From: Cupriavidus basilensis
Lineage (GTDB): Bacteria; Pseudomonadota; Gammaproteobacteria; Burkholderiales; Burkholderiaceae
Assembly (NCBI RefSeq): GCF_000832305.1
Contig: NZ_CP010537.1
Span: 2,728,001-2,792,000, forward strand
Direction: 5' to 3'
DNA length: 64,000 nt
Shown here: positions 29,848 through 40,224 of the stretch, piece after piece
Position numbering within the stretch: the stretch's first letter is position 1
Layout of the letters: every line of letters starts with the position of its first letter
Notes under the pieces: generated by a model
What the model was told of the DNA's origin: nothing
The model's database searches: none
Seen by the model: the letters and a program-made list of their open reading frames with translations, nothing else
Program-made: the position numbers and the translations under genes

Positions 29848-30201
29848 TCAGTTAGCCTGCTCACCCTTCTTTGGCTCCCCCGGCATCTGTGCCTTCGCGG
29901 CCGCGTCGTTGGCCTTTTGGTGCTTCTTCTCGTGACTCCTGGCCGCCTTCTTGTCCCTGTCATAATCGCGCTTGGCTGCCTTCTTCGTGGCCTTGTATTC
30001 GTCCGAAGCCTCCTTGTTGGCCTCGCGGCGCTGGACAAGTGGATCCTTTGGGGCCTCGATCTGCGTCCGGCCGGCAGGCACAGTCGCGTTGCTGCGATCG
30101 GGAGGGGCACCCGGCGCCTGCGCAAAGGAAGCCGCACATATCAGGCTGGCGGCCAAGCTGCTGCTGGCTTGCAGAAAGCGAATCGACTTGTTTTTCATCA
30201 T
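29848..30201 (-). CDS. Exported Lys-rich protein of unknown function
   Basis: A 117-residue protein with a signal peptide (MMKNKSIRFLQASSSLAASLICAASFA, then QAPGAPP). The mature part is highly charged: KEASDEYKATKKAAKRDYDR and KKAARSHEKKHQKANDAAAK form an amphipathic, probably helical, Lys/Ala repeat. A GAGG site sits six bases before the ATG at 30201; the next codon is also ATG. Composition recalls periplasmic acid- or metal-stress proteins and the shorter secreted peptide near 19.7 kb, but no family is recognised. It lies at the left edge of the stress island. Confidence 0.75.
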   Translation of the reverse strand: MMKNKSIRFLQASSSLAASLICAASFAQAPGAPPDRSNATVPAGRTQIEAPKDPLVQRREANKEASDEYKATKKAAKRDYDRDKKAARSHEKKHQKANDAAAKAQMPGEPKKGEQAN

Positions 30202-31036
30202 ATCGGACCTCATATTTGTGAATTTGACACGGCATTTCGGCACTTTGCGAGTAGCACCGCAAAGACAGTCTTGAGAGAGATCGAGGGCCGCTTCTGTTGC
30301 GCAATTCGCCTGCGTTTAGCTTCCTGCCCTTGCTGCCGGCGGCCCCCCGATTCAAAAGGCTACTCGCAATCGGCGCCGTCTCCGACAGGCGCATAAAACA
30401 GTATGCGCACAGTGGGCCTAGTCCCTTTGAGCCAAATCAACGTCCGACGCGAAAGAACGGTTCGTCTCCAGGTGCTGGATGTGATGTTGACGCGCAACAG
30501 CCAGGGTGGTACCTGAGGTCATCGAACGGAAGTCCCCTCCATTCGAGGCTCCCAATGCGTGCTCAGCGCCGAGCCGTCGGCCCGCGCTATCGAGTGCATG
30601 CTGACCTGCCCGGCCGCCGCCCATGGTCGCGGCAAGCCTCAGCCGGATGACGCGCTCGCCCGCTTGCGCTTCGGGCGTATTTACCGCTGGCCCCGGCCAC
30701 GGGCGTGTACCGCTAATGTCAAGCAGCGCTCGCTGCTGAGCCTGGCAGAAGCCACGAAACTCAAAGCCGAACACAGCGAATTGGTGCAGGTGATCCGCCA
30801 GGTGAGATCGATGGCGGATCGTGTTGCCAGCCTTGCCGGGGCGGTAGCTGCAGCGGAACATGCACAACGCAATCGGGCTCCGCGCCAGCAATTGCTTGAT
30901 GAACGCCACGATGAGGTCGGGCCCGTTTCGCGCGGCATTGCGCTGGATCAAGCCGCGCACCGTACCACGGATAATACTGGAGCGGAGATGCCGGCGCCCT
31001 GTCGGTGCTAGCGAATAACCACGAACCGATTCCATC
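30202..31036. other. 835-bp stretch with no confident gene
   Basis: Open frames exist on both strands (plus 30559-31011, minus 30418-31164) but neither has a ribosome site, a recognisable domain or a start compatible with its neighbours, and the minus frame overlaps the next gene. The plus frame contains one plausible protein-like stretch (SLLSLAEATKLKAEHSELVQ). The region may be decayed coding DNA, in keeping with the wreckage further right. Confidence 0.45.
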
Positions 31037-31534
31037 ATGGCTGGCAAGCATATCCTTGGCTTCGTCGCGGCGGCGGCGTTGGTCGGGCTCGTCATTACGG
31101 CGTTGCCCGTCCACGGCGCGCAGCCAGATGCCGACATCCTTCTCCCCCAGGTACAGCAGATCAACGGGATCTCTTATGTCTCAGGCGGCATCGGGGAGGA
31201 CGAGGTAAAAGCCATGCGGTCCATCGCGGGCCGCTTCAACGTACGGCTCGGATTCTACGATGCGAAGGGCGGCGCGGCCCTGTCCGACGTCGTGGTGACA
31301 ATCGAGGATACCCGTGGCGAGCGGCGTCTGCGCGTTGTCATCGCCGGGCCCTTGCTCTATATGCAGCTGCCGCCAGCCACATATACGGTGCGTGCCCAGT
31401 TTCGCGGCGATAGCCAGTCTCGCAAATTCACGGTCGGGCGTAACGCAATCAATTACCTGTTCCGCTTGCGCATCAATGAGTTGGAAGACGGCTGGGTCTA
31501 TTGCGAGTCGCGGTGTCCGCGGCGCGGTCGGTGA
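31037..31534 (+). CDS. Exported beta-sandwich protein upstream of a P-type ATPase
   Basis: A 165-residue protein with a signal peptide (HILGFVAAAALVGLVITALP, cleavage near VHGA). The mature domain, NVRLGFYDAKGGAALSDVVV ... GPLLYMQLPPATYTVRAQFRG, has the pattern of carboxypeptidase-regulatory/transthyretin-like beta sandwiches, ending at residue 150 with two cysteines (CESRC). It is probably periplasmic. Its stop TGA overlaps a GTG from which the P-type ATPase can start, so the two are likely co-expressed; the biochemical link is unknown. No strong ribosome site is visible. Confidence 0.75.
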   Translation: MAGKHILGFVAAAALVGLVITALPVHGAQPDADILLPQVQQINGISYVSGGIGEDEVKAMRSIAGRFNVRLGFYDAKGGAALSDVVVTIEDTRGERRLRVVIAGPLLYMQLPPATYTVRAQFRGDSQSRKFTVGRNAINYLFRLRINELEDGWVYCESRCPRRGR

Positions 31535-34227
31535 AGCCGGCATCCACGCCCTCCGTCTCCGGCTGGCACTTGCGCGACGCGAGGGAACTCGCCCGCGAGC
31601 AAGGGGTTGATCCCGCTCAAGGCCTGTCCGAAGACGAGGCGCGGCTGCGCGCAGGGCGTCACGGCCCGAACGCGCTCCAAGAGACGTCTGGGCGCGGACT
31701 GCTTTCGCTGGTCGCCGCGCAGTGCAAGGACTTCATGGTCATCGTGCTGCTGGCGGCCGCGATCGCCTCCGGCGTCATCGGCGACTTGAGCGACACGCTC
31801 GCCATCCTGATGATCTTGCTGCTCAACGCCGCCATCGGCATCGCGCAGGCCTGGCGCGCTGATCGCGCCATCGCCGCGCTTCGCCAACTCGCGGCAGCCC
31901 AGGCCACGGTGCTGCGCGGCGGCCATTTGGAGACGGTGCCGGCAAGCGTCCTGGTGCCGGGTGACATCGTCCAACTCGAAGCCGGAAACCATATCCCCGC
32001 CGACTTGCGGCTGATCGAAGTCGCCCAACTCCAGGTGGACGAATCAGCGCTGACGGGAGAGTCAGTCGCGGTCGCCAAGCAAAGCGTAGCCATGTCGGCC
32101 AACAGCAGCGCGTTCCTCGCCGACCGCCTCAACATGGCGTTCAAGGGAACGGTCGCCACGCATGGGCGCGGAACAGGGATCGTGATGGCCACGGGCATGG
32201 CCACCGAGTTGGGCAAAGTCGCACGACTGCTCGACACGGCAGAGCGCAGCACCCCATTGCAGCGCCGCCTGGCAGGCTTCGGCAGGCGACTGTCGATCGC
32301 GGTGTTGGGAATTTGCCTTGTGATTTTTGGACTGGGCGTGCTGCGCGGCGAAGGCCTGCTGCCGATGGCGCTCACGGCGATCAGCCTGGCCGTGGCCGCG
32401 ATCCCGGAAGCCCTACCCGCCGTGGTCACCGTGCTGCTTGCGCTTGGTGCGCGCAGGATGGCGGCGGTGCACGCGCTGGTAAGGCGGCTTCCGTCGGTGG
32501 AGACCCTAGGCTCCGTCACGACGATCTGTTCCGACAAGACCGGTACGCTGACACAGAATCGCATGCAAGTAGAGTTATTGCTGGCCAACGGGCGCCAATG
32601 GGTCCCGGGCGATTCGCTGCCGGGCGTCGTCCATCGGGAGGCGCTGCTTGCTGCCGTTCTGTGTAACGACGCCCGCCAGTCCGGTGGCGATACCCCCGGG
32701 GACTGGCAAGGAGATCCGACCGAAACGGCACTGGTACGGGCAGGCCTGTCCGGCGGTATCGACAAGGCCGCGATGGACGAGGCCCTTCCTCGCGTCCAAG
32801 AGCAGCCGTTTGACTCCGGGCGCAAGAGAATGACCACGGTCCACTCAGGCGCACACGACTACGTGGCCTATACGAAGGGCGCGCCAGAGTCGGTGCTGCC
32901 GTGCTGCGAAGCGCGATGGACGCCGGACGGTCCCGCGCCGCTGGATAGCGCCAATGTGCTTGAGCAGGCAAACACGCTCGCCGGGCAAGGCCTGCGCGTG
33001 CTGGCGCTGGCACGCAGGAACCATCCGCGCCTCCCTGATGCCAATGCGCTGGCCGAAGTCGAATGCCGCCTTCAGTTCCTCGGCCTGCTGGCGCTCATCG
33101 ACCCGCCGAGGCTGGAGGCTGCAGATGCCGTGCGCGACTGCATCGGTGCCGGCATTACCCCGGTAATGATCACCGGTGACCACCCCGCCACAGCGCGGGC
33201 CATCGCGTACCGGCTGGGCATCGTGCCGGAACGAGATGCTGAGGTCGTGACGGGGGTGGATCTCGCCTCGCTCGACGATACCGCTTTGCGCGAGCGAGTC
33301 GCGCGGGCGCGCGTGTTTGCGCGCGTCGACCCGGCGCAAAAGATCCGCATCGTCGAGGCGCTCCAAGCGCGTGGGGAGTTCGTCGCCATGACCGGCGACG
33401 GCGTGAACGACGCGCCAGCGCTCAAGCGCGCGGAAATCGGGGTGGCCATGGGCAAGAACGGAACCGACGTTGCCCGGGAATCGTCCAGCCTGGTATTGCT
33501 TGATGACAATTTTGCAACCATCGTCGCGGCCGTGCGGGAGGGCCGCCGTATTTACGACAACATTCGCAAATTCGTGCGCTACGCCATGACGGGCAACTCG
33601 GGCGAGATATGGACGATCGCCCTGGCGCCGCTGTTCCTGCTACCCATCCCGCTGCTGCCCATTCACATACTGTGGATTAACCTTGTCACCGACGGCCTGC
33701 CGGGCCTGGCATTGGCGGCGGAGCCGGCCGAATCCGGCATCATGCGACGTCCGCCCAGGCCACCGACGGAGAGCTTGTTCGCGCACGGTATGTGGCAGCA
33801 CATCGTCAGTATCGGTTTGCTGATTGCGGGCCTTTGCCTGGGGGTGCAGGCCTGGGCGCTGGCAGGCGGGCAGCGGCACTGGCAAACCATGGTATTCACC
33901 GTGCTCACGCTGTCGCAGATGGCGCACGTACTGGCTATTCGCTCTGAACAAACCCCGCTATGGCGCCTTGGCTTGCGCTCGAATCTGCCGTTGCTCGCGG
34001 CGGTGCTGCTTACCTTTGGACTACAGCTCGCCGCAATCTATGTGCCGATATTGAATATGATCTTCAAGACCGAACCCTTGGGCCCGCAGGACTTGGGGAT
34101 CTGCCTCGGGGCGTCGTCAGTGGCTGGCATTGCGGTGGAAATCGAGAAAGCCTGGCGGCGGCGGGCAACGCGTTTTCGTGCCGATGCGCGTGCGCTTCGG
34201 CACCCTTGCGCATCGCGGTTGCGGTAG
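31531..34227 (+). CDS. Cation-translocating P-type ATPase (PII, calcium/PMR1-like)
   Basis: About 898 residues with all P-type motifs in order: cation ATPase N-terminal domain (WHLRDARELAREQGVDPAQG), the actuator TGES loop, the phosphorylation site SDKTGTLTQN, the nucleotide-binding KGAPES and the hinge TGDGVNDAPALKRAEIG. Ten membrane segments are expected, and the C-terminal cation ATPase domain (LWINLVTDGLPGLALA) is present. Lack of N-terminal Cys motifs excludes the heavy-metal PIB class; Ca2+ or Mn2+ efflux or Na+/K+ transport is more likely. The open frame reaches TTG 31501, but GTG 31531 overlapping the preceding stop as GTGA is preferred. Confidence 0.88.
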   Translation: MKPASTPSVSGWHLRDARELAREQGVDPAQGLSEDEARLRAGRHGPNALQETSGRGLLSLVAAQCKDFMVIVLLAAAIASGVIGDLSDTLAILMILLLNAAIGIAQAWRADRAIAALRQLAAAQATVLRGGHLETVPASVLVPGDIVQLEAGNHIPADLRLIEVAQLQVDESALTGESVAVAKQSVAMSANSSAFLADRLNMAFKGTVATHGRGTGIVMATGMATELGKVARLLDTAERSTPLQRRLAGFGRRLSIAVLGICLVIFGLGVLRGEGLLPMALTAISLAVAAIPEALPAVVTVLLALGARRMAAVHALVRRLPSVETLGSVTTICSDKTGTLTQNRMQVELLLANGRQWVPGDSLPGVVHREALLAAVLCNDARQSGGDTPGDWQGDPTETALVRAGLSGGIDKAAMDEALPRVQEQPFDSGRKRMTTVHSGAHDYVAYTKGAPESVLPCCEARWTPDGPAPLDSANVLEQANTLAGQGLRVLALARRNHPRLPDANALAEVECRLQFLGLLALIDPPRLEAADAVRDCIGAGITPVMITGDHPATARAIAYRLGIVPERDAEVVTGVDLASLDDTALRERVARARVFARVDPAQKIRIVEALQARGEFVAMTGDGVNDAPALKRAEIGVAMGKNGTDVARESSSLVLLDDNFATIVAAVREGRRIYDNIRKFVRYAMTGNSGEIWTIALAPLFLLPIPLLPIHILWINLVTDGLPGLALAAEPAESGIMRRPPRPPTESLFAHGMWQHIVSIGLLIAGLCLGVQAWALAGGQRHWQTMVFTVLTLSQMAHVLAIRSEQTPLWRLGLRSNLPLLAAVLLTFGLQLAAIYVPILNMIFKTEPLGPQDLGICLGASSVAGIAVEIEKAWRRRATRFRADARALRHPCASRLR

Positions 34228-34375
34228 ATCAAAGCCAACAAGACGATATGAACCCTTGCGCGTCGCTATGGCGGATTCGCGCCAGCCGATTCGCACTGGG
34301 ATCGCTGAGTCCGGCGCGGACGAGGCCAGTCCATGCCCGCTGAGCGCCGCGCTGGTACGCCCGCCTCACCGCTAG

Positions 34376-34560
34376 GAACGAGGATTGCGCGACTTGGTGA
34401 AGCGCTGCCGGGCCTGGTCGTTGAGAAGCTCCGAGATGGCAATGCCTACAATCACCCTGACCAACCTCGGCGACCAGGGCGCGGAGGCGGTGTTCGGCGT
34501 CATCTACCCGCCCCGGGTGGCGTTAGTGGGATTTGGTCGAGCGCTTCGACAGTGCGCGCG
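34376..34560 (+). pseudogene. Remnant of a dihydrolipoamide acyltransferase (E2) gene
   Basis: In one frame the bases encode [20 protein letters not shown] followed by [31 protein letters not shown], the conserved stretch of the 2-oxoacid dehydrogenase E2 catalytic domain just before its His active site. The frame then leaves family sequence (a +1 shift would give VERF), and neither the upstream lipoyl/peripheral domains nor the final catalytic DHR motif is present. It is a decayed fragment in a 677-bp gap between the P-type ATPase and the HlyD gene; nothing else is seen in that gap. Confidence 0.7.
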
Positions 34561-34904
34561 GCATAGAAGATACGAGTGAACGGGAACCGTCGAACCGTTG
34601 GACAGTTGGCGCGGACAGGGCAATGGTGGCCAAGACGCACTGAACTTCGGTCCCTGCGGGAAGCGGAAAAGCGATCGTGATGTGATTTCAAGTTGCGTGC
34701 GTATCAATGCCGGCTACGTGGTTCACATGATGCAGATGATCTTAGACAACGAAGCGTCTCGCTGACAGACACAACCCTTTGCATAGTCGCCAGATGCAGC
34801 CCGTTGGAATCCACTGCATTTGATCTATTGCCGCTTGATTGCGGCCGCTCCCGAGCCGCTCTGTGGTAAACATGACATCAAGACGCCAATCATCTTGCCC
34901 GCCC

Positions 34905-36092
34905 TTACGATCGTTTGCGCTCCGCTACCCGCTGGCCATCTGCCAGGCTGCTCGAAGGATAACGAATGATCCGAGTGCCTTGCGGCAGCGGTTCTAACAG
35001 TTCGGCGTCCTCTGCGTTTCTACGCCCGATTCGCACTTCCCGCCGTGAGGCCCGGCCATCGGTGACGGAAAACACACACCACGAAGCGGTGCCACATCGA
35101 AAGATCGCGCTGACCGGGATCTTGAGGGCATCCTCCGCCCGCCACAGGACAATCTTGGCGATCAAGCGAAAGCCGTCGCCCAGTTGCGCGGGCGGCGCCA
35201 TGACGTCGATGATAACGTTGGCGCGTTTCTCTTCGATGCCCAGGACGGAAATCTTGGTGAAGGCATGCGGTTCGACCAGCCGCACGACTCCGCCAATTTC
35301 CTGTTCGCCGCCCCACCCTTCGATGCGCACCGGCATGCCGGCCCTGACCTTGACCGCCTCGGTCGATAGCAGCTCGACGACGATTTCCAGGTCGTGGGGA
35401 TCGCCGATCGTAATCAATGGCGCGCCTGCGCTGACGATCCGCTCGCTGCGCTCGGGGATGCCTAGAACAGCTCCGGCAACGGGCGCTCTGACTGACACCA
35501 ACGAAGAGGAGCCGCCCTTGTATTCACGCAAGGCGAGCATGCCGGCCTCGGCGACCCGAACCTCCTCCTTGGCCGCGTTTGCCCGGGCCTGCGCCGCCGC
35601 CAGTTCATTGCCGGCGGTGATGCCAAGGTTGGCTGCCTGCTCGCCCGCCTGAGGCGACAGAAAATGCTCACGCACCAGACGCTCGATCCGCTGCCGCTCT
35701 CGTTGCGCCTGCGCATAATCCTCGTCAGCGTGACGTACCCGCTCCAACGCCTCGCGGTGCGCGGCACGCGCGGCCGCCACCCTGCCTATCACCTCTTCCT
35801 GCTCCCTGGCACTCAACGGCAATGGCGCCAATTCCGCCACGACTTGCCCCACCTTCACGGCGTCGCCTTCGCGCAGGCCGATGCGCATCAGCCGGCCGCC
35901 AATTGGCGCCGCAACGACAAAGCGCTCCTTGCTGCGAGTCTCTCCTTCCTCGCTTGTCGTGACCTCCAATGGGCCGCGCGTGGCCTGAACCGTGTCCACC
36001 TCGGACGGGGCTGGAACCAGCAGGTAGACTGAACCCGCCAGCAGCAGGATCCCGGCAAGAATGAACGCAGTCTTACTGGCCGAGAGGCGCAT
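34905..36092 (-). CDS. HlyD/MFP family periplasmic adaptor of an ABC exporter
   Basis: A 395-residue membrane-fusion protein. One N-terminal membrane anchor (FILAGILLLAGSVYLLVPAP) is followed by the biotinyl-lipoyl-like half motif RFVVAAPIGGRLMRIGLREGD, a long alpha-helical hairpin (about 95-185, REALERVRHADEDYAQAQRE), the second lipoyl half VRAPVAGAVLGIPERSERIV and beta-barrel and membrane-proximal domains. It joins an inner-membrane transporter to an outer-membrane channel or works as a periplasmic chaperone. It is the last gene of a three-gene operon with the FtsX-type permease (6 bp gap) and the ATPase upstream, a MacA-like arrangement. The exported substrate is unknown. Confidence 0.9.
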   Translation of the reverse strand: MRLSASKTAFILAGILLLAGSVYLLVPAPSEVDTVQATRGPLEVTTSEEGETRSKERFVVAAPIGGRLMRIGLREGDAVKVGQVVAELAPLPLSAREQEEVIGRVAAARAAHREALERVRHADEDYAQAQRERQRIERLVREHFLSPQAGEQAANLGITAGNELAAAQARANAAKEEVRVAEAGMLALREYKGGSSSLVSVRAPVAGAVLGIPERSERIVSAGAPLITIGDPHDLEIVVELLSTEAVKVRAGMPVRIEGWGGEQEIGGVVRLVEPHAFTKISVLGIEEKRANVIIDVMAPPAQLGDGFRLIAKIVLWRAEDALKIPVSAIFRCGTASWCVFSVTDGRASRREVRIGRRNAEDAELLEPLPQGTRIIRYPSSSLADGQRVAERKRS

Positions 36093-36098
36093 CGCGTG

Positions 36099-38465
36099 TC
36101 ACTCCCGCGTCTTCAGTACCGCGACCAGGTCGAGGTGCCGCAAGCGCCGCAAGACCAGAAGGCCAGCGGCCAGCGCAGCGCATGCCGCCGGCAGCATCGC
36201 GAAGAAAAGCGTTGCCCGCTCCAGCGCAAGCGGCATCCGGAATGCGTCCCGGTCAAACACCGGCACCAGCAATGCGCAGAGCCCATAGCCCACGGCGATG
36301 CCCAGCGGCAGCGCGGCGGCCGTCAGCAATGCCTGCTCTCCGATGAGGATGGTCGCGACTTCTCCCTGCGAAAAGCCGAGAACCCGCAAGCTAGCGAGCT
36401 CATTGCCGCGCTCGGACAGCGCAATGCGGATATTGTTGTAGACGACCCCAGCTACGATGACCGAGGCAAAGCCCGCCAGGACCAAACTCGATATCACGAA
36501 GGTGCGGTCCAGAGTGCTGCCGATGCTCTCGAGCACGGCACTGCGCACGATCACCGAACTGATTGCGGGCAGGCGTTTCAACCTGGCATACAACTGTTGC
36601 TCCTTGAGCGTGTCGATGCGCAGATAGAGGCCACTGATGGCAGGGCTTTCCCCTAACTGCCGGGACAGCGCGTGCCGCTCTATATAGGCGCTGATGCCAA
36701 GCAGGTCATCAACCGTGGCGACCACAGGCAGCGTGATGACGTTCCGGCGCCCCTCCAGCAACTCCGCCTCAACCCGATCGCCAATGCCGATGTGCAAAGT
36801 CTCAGCCAGTTTGGCAGATACGACCAGGCCATCGGAGCTGACACGCTGGCGGCCTCCCGTATAACCAACCACCTCGCGCAGATCCGCGCCGGCGTCAAGG
36901 CCCGTGAGTTCGACACGCTTGGCACGGTGGCCATGGCGCAGCCAGACTGGCGTCATGCGGAAACCTTCGGCCCTCATGACACCCGGCAGTTGTACAACAT
37001 CGAAAGCCGCAGCTGCAGGCTGCGCCTCGTTGAAGAACAACGTAACGTCGTCGTGCTGTACCTGGCCGAACTGCAAGTCAAGAATCTGCTTGACGCCGTC
37101 CAGCCCGAACCTGCCCACCACCATGAGCCCGACCGCCAGGGCAATCCCGGTCGTTGACAGCATGGCCTTGCCGGGCCGGCGAGCCAGGTTCCTGACGATC
37201 AGCCGCAACTGAATTGGCATTGCGCGGAGCACGCCGGCACGGTCCAGAAGGCTCGCTCGAAAGCCCGCAGGCAGCTCCGGCCGCATGGCCTCGGCGGGGG
37301 GCAGCCTGGCGGCGCGCAGCACCGCGGCACCAGCCCCGACGATGGCCGCGGCCACGCTGGCCAGCACCGCGACGATCAGCGCGCGCGGGCTTATGGTCGC
37401 CTGCAGGTTGGGAAAGTGAAAATACTGGCGATATAGGTCAACCATCAAGGTCTCGAAGTAGAGGCCCGCCGGTATCCCGGCTGCAACACCAATCGACACG
37501 GTGGCGAGCCCGAAGCGCAGGTACTGAAAGGCAACCGTGCGGCCGCCGTAGCCAAACGCCTTGAGCAGCCCGATCTCGGCACGCTGCATCGTGACGAGCC
37601 GGCTAAGCAGCGTGTACAGCAGGAACGACGACACGGCAAGAAACAGCACGGGCACATAAGTGGCGGTAATACCGATCTCTGCCAGTTCATCGGACAAAAA
37701 ACGATTGGATAGCTGGTCTTCCCTGCCATAGGCGCCCAGGCTGCCATAGCGGGCCAGGAGGCGGTCGAGCGGATCGATGAGCTGGCGCGCGGTGACACCG
37801 GCATCGAGCGTCAGCGCGATATCATTGAATGCGCCTTCCATGCCAAAAGCGGACGCAACTGCCTCGCGTCCCACCCACACCACACCAAAGCGGCGGTTGT
37901 CCGGGAAGACCATGCCCTGCCCGACTTCGTAGACATACTCGGGGGACATCCCGATCCCGACGATAGCCAGATTGCGGGAGCGGCCATTGAGTATGGCGGT
38001 GATGCGGGAACCGACCTCCAGGCCATTGGCGGCGGCAAAGACGGCACTGGCCACCACTTCGTCTTCCCTGGCCGGGTTCGGGAAATGGCCGCGCAGCAGG
38101 AACAGGGCATTCACCACCGGTACGCCGCTGGCGGGAAGGGAGACCAGCCGCAAGGTGGCGGGCTCGCTGAAACCCGGCACATCGGCAGTCACGTCACGCA
38201 CAATTCGCGTTTCGACACCGCGAACCCCTGGCAAGGCACGTATCTGCTCTACCATCCCGAGCGGCGCGCGCTTTACGTTCGCGAACACATCGGCAAAGCG
38301 GTGACCTGTGTAATAACGGTCTTGGGCGATCGCCAGCGACTGCCAGGCGCCGTACATCCCCACCAGGACAGCGATGCCGCAGGCAACCACCAGCGCGGCT
38401 GCGATCACCTGCCCGCGCAGCCGCCAGAGATCGCGCCCCAGCATCTTCCATAAAGCGGTCACCAT
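36099..38465 (-). CDS. FtsX/MacB-like ABC transporter permease
   Basis: A 788-residue permease with two FtsX domains. It starts [32 protein letters not shown], first membrane helix, followed by a large periplasmic domain with [20 protein letters not shown], then a cluster of three helices ([19 protein letters not shown]), a second periplasmic domain and a final cluster ([19 protein letters not shown]). Two FtsX repeats and this length fit lipoprotein/LPS or peptide export of the DevC/MacB-related 'duplicated permease' type rather than the one-domain MacB. It overlaps the ATPase gene by 7 bases. Confidence 0.9.
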   Translation of the reverse strand: MVTALWKMLGRDLWRLRGQVIAAALVVACGIAVLVGMYGAWQSLAIAQDRYYTGHRFADVFANVKRAPLGMVEQIRALPGVRGVETRIVRDVTADVPGFSEPATLRLVSLPASGVPVVNALFLLRGHFPNPAREDEVVASAVFAAANGLEVGSRITAILNGRSRNLAIVGIGMSPEYVYEVGQGMVFPDNRRFGVVWVGREAVASAFGMEGAFNDIALTLDAGVTARQLIDPLDRLLARYGSLGAYGREDQLSNRFLSDELAEIGITATYVPVLFLAVSSFLLYTLLSRLVTMQRAEIGLLKAFGYGGRTVAFQYLRFGLATVSIGVAAGIPAGLYFETLMVDLYRQYFHFPNLQATISPRALIVAVLASVAAAIVGAGAAVLRAARLPPAEAMRPELPAGFRASLLDRAGVLRAMPIQLRLIVRNLARRPGKAMLSTTGIALAVGLMVVGRFGLDGVKQILDLQFGQVQHDDVTLFFNEAQPAAAAFDVVQLPGVMRAEGFRMTPVWLRHGHRAKRVELTGLDAGADLREVVGYTGGRQRVSSDGLVVSAKLAETLHIGIGDRVEAELLEGRRNVITLPVVATVDDLLGISAYIERHALSRQLGESPAISGLYLRIDTLKEQQLYARLKRLPAISSVIVRSAVLESIGSTLDRTFVISSLVLAGFASVIVAGVVYNNIRIALSERGNELASLRVLGFSQGEVATILIGEQALLTAAALPLGIAVGYGLCALLVPVFDRDAFRMPLALERATLFFAMLPAACAALAAGLLVLRRLRHLDLVAVLKTRE

Positions 38466-39226
38466 GACAGTTCCGATGGTCTGGCGCGTGCCGCATTGCG
38501 CTCGATGCCCGTGATGGCGCCGCTGCTGATATGGATCACGCGGTCGGCCATGGCCGAAATGGCGGCGTTATGCGTGATCACGACGGTAATGGCACCTAAC
38601 TCGCGGTTTACGAGTTCAAGCACTTCCAGTACCAGCTTGCCGGTCTTGTAATCGAGCGCGCCAGTTGGCTCATCGCATAGCAGGATGTCAGGCCGTTTGG
38701 CGATCGCGCGCGCAATCGCCACGCGCTGCTGTTCGCCGCCAGATAGCTGCGCCGGGAAATGATTCTTGCGGGGCGCCAGCCCGACCATCTCCAGTGCTTG
38801 CAGCGGATCCATCGGCTGTATGGCGATTTCCGTGACGAGCGCGACGTTTTCAAGCGCGGTCAGGCTGGGGATCAGATTGTAGAACTGGAAGACGAAGCCG
38901 ACATGCTCGCGGCGATAGCGGGTCAGGCCCTCGTCATCGGCCTGGGTCAGGTCGTGATCGCGATAGACGACGGTGCCGGTGCTCGGGCGGTCCAGGCCGC
39001 CAAGGATGTTCAGCAGCGTCGATTTTCCGCTTCCCGACGCGCCGAGCAACACCACGAACTCGCGGCCGAACAGATCGAGGTCGACGCCCGCCAGGGCGTG
39101 AATCTCAATTTCGCCCATGCGATAGCTCTTGCCGACATGCCGGAGCCGAAACAGGGCTGCCTCCCGCCCGTTTGCCACATCGCTTCCAGCGGATTTTGTG
39201 GCAAGGGCCTTCATCCTGTTCTCCAC
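38459..39226 (-). CDS. ABC transporter ATP-binding protein (MacB/LolD type)
   Basis: A 255-residue ATPase with Walker [10 protein letters not shown], the Q-loop [18 protein letters not shown], the signature [16 protein letters not shown] and Walker [13 protein letters not shown], then the H-loop VVITHN. The motif [12 protein letters not shown] is diagnostic of the MacB/LolD subfamily that partners FtsX-like permeases and HlyD adaptors. Start could be the first ATG or the one four codons later; both precede a low-complexity N-terminal tail of about 25 residues. It is the first gene of the operon and follows the universal stress gene on the same strand. Confidence 0.92.
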   Translation of the reverse strand: MENRMKALATKSAGSDVANGREAALFRLRHVGKSYRMGEIEIHALAGVDLDLFGREFVVLLGASGSGKSTLLNILGGLDRPSTGTVVYRDHDLTQADDEGLTRYRREHVGFVFQFYNLIPSLTALENVALVTEIAIQPMDPLQALEMVGLAPRKNHFPAQLSGGEQQRVAIARAIAKRPDILLCDEPTGALDYKTGKLVLEVLELVNRELGAITVVITHNAAISAMADRVIHISSGAITGIERNAARARPSELSW

Positions 39227-39259
39227 TCCGCGGGCGTATGCCCCGCCGGAGAAACATGC

Positions 39260-39700
39260 TCATTCTGTCTTGGATGGCACCTTTACCAGTACAACCGGGC
39301 ATTCCGCATGCGCAATCACACGTCCTGCCACGGAGCCGACAATCGCTTCCAGGAACGCGCCCCGGCCATGGGCGCCCATGAGGATCGCCTCAGCCTTGAT
39401 GGATCTGGCATAGTCCACAATGCGCTCCGGCGCGAATCCGACCAAGCTGTGCTCTTCAAACGGCACCCCTGCGCCACGCAGGATTGCGGCCACGGATTGC
39501 ATGACCTTGGCGCTTTCTTCCGTGTGCCAGGCGTCAATGTCCTTCTTGCTGATAAAGGACTTCACCTCGCCCGAAAGGTCTGGCAGGCAGTGCACGACAT
39601 GGACGGAGAAGCCGTCCTTGAATAGCCGTCTGTCAGCCAGGCATTGCGCCGCAGCATCACTGTAGGAGGAACCGTCCGTAGCCAACACGATATTTTGCAT
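39260..39700 (-). CDS. Universal stress protein (UspA family)
   Basis: A 146-residue UspA-like protein. It begins NIVLATDGSSYSDAAAQ, where the Asp contacts adenine, and carries the ATP-binding motif G-2X-G-9X-G-S as GAHGRGAFLEAIVGS, so it should bind ATP. The ATG with GAGGG upstream is chosen over a longer frame. It is on the same strand as, and 33 bp upstream of, the ABC operon; UspA genes commonly occur next to transporters in low-oxygen or stress islands of this family. The function is as an adaptive regulator, not an enzyme. Confidence 0.9.
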   Translation of the reverse strand: MQNIVLATDGSSYSDAAAQCLADRRLFKDGFSVHVVHCLPDLSGEVKSFISKKDIDAWHTEESAKVMQSVAAILRGAGVPFEEHSLVGFAPERIVDYARSIKAEAILMGAHGRGAFLEAIVGSVAGRVIAHAECPVVLVKVPSKTE

Positions 39701-40224
39701 TTCCGCCCTCAATTGCCGATGTCCGTTCTTCGATTTCCATTCCTTGCCGCGCGTTAATTGCGCCAATAGAAAATTCAGCGCCTTCGCACTACATCCTGAA
39801 TGGCCCCATGATTACTAGTTTAGCTACATCCAGCAGTGGACCCGCCCTTGACGCAGGTCGATCTTCGACGCCATGAGCCTGCCGTGGCCCGGCTGCCGCG
39901 ATTCGCCCCGACCGGATGAACTGCTGCAAAGGCTTGATCGCTGCCCCCTGGTTGGTAGACGCTGCCCATGATCTCCCCCGGCCTTTATGTCGACAGAAGG
40001 CGTCGAATCCATAGATACCATTGTGGCCACATCGCGATCCGAAATTCGGACCGCGCCGCTACACCGGCCAGGTCTCTTGCGAATCCCGGCAGCCTAGCCC
40101 ACCACTCATTCTAGAAGTAGCTACGGAAATTGAAATAAATTTAGGCAACGGTCCGATCTTAAGCAACTGAAGCCACGCCCAGACGAAGCCAACGTGAAAG
40201 CCTGCGGGTGACCGGCGGGCGTTC
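39701..40224. other. Gene-free gap of 524 bp
   Basis: No supported gene. The segment near 40120-40150 (AAATTGAAATAAATTTAGG) is the most AT-rich stretch in the vicinity. A 68-codon minus-strand frame (39824-40030) lacks a start context and any family features. Confidence 0.5.

Noticed and set aside
30418-31164. 248-codon minus-strand ORF
   Set aside because: It overlaps the signal-peptide gene at 31037, has no ribosome site and no recognisable domain.
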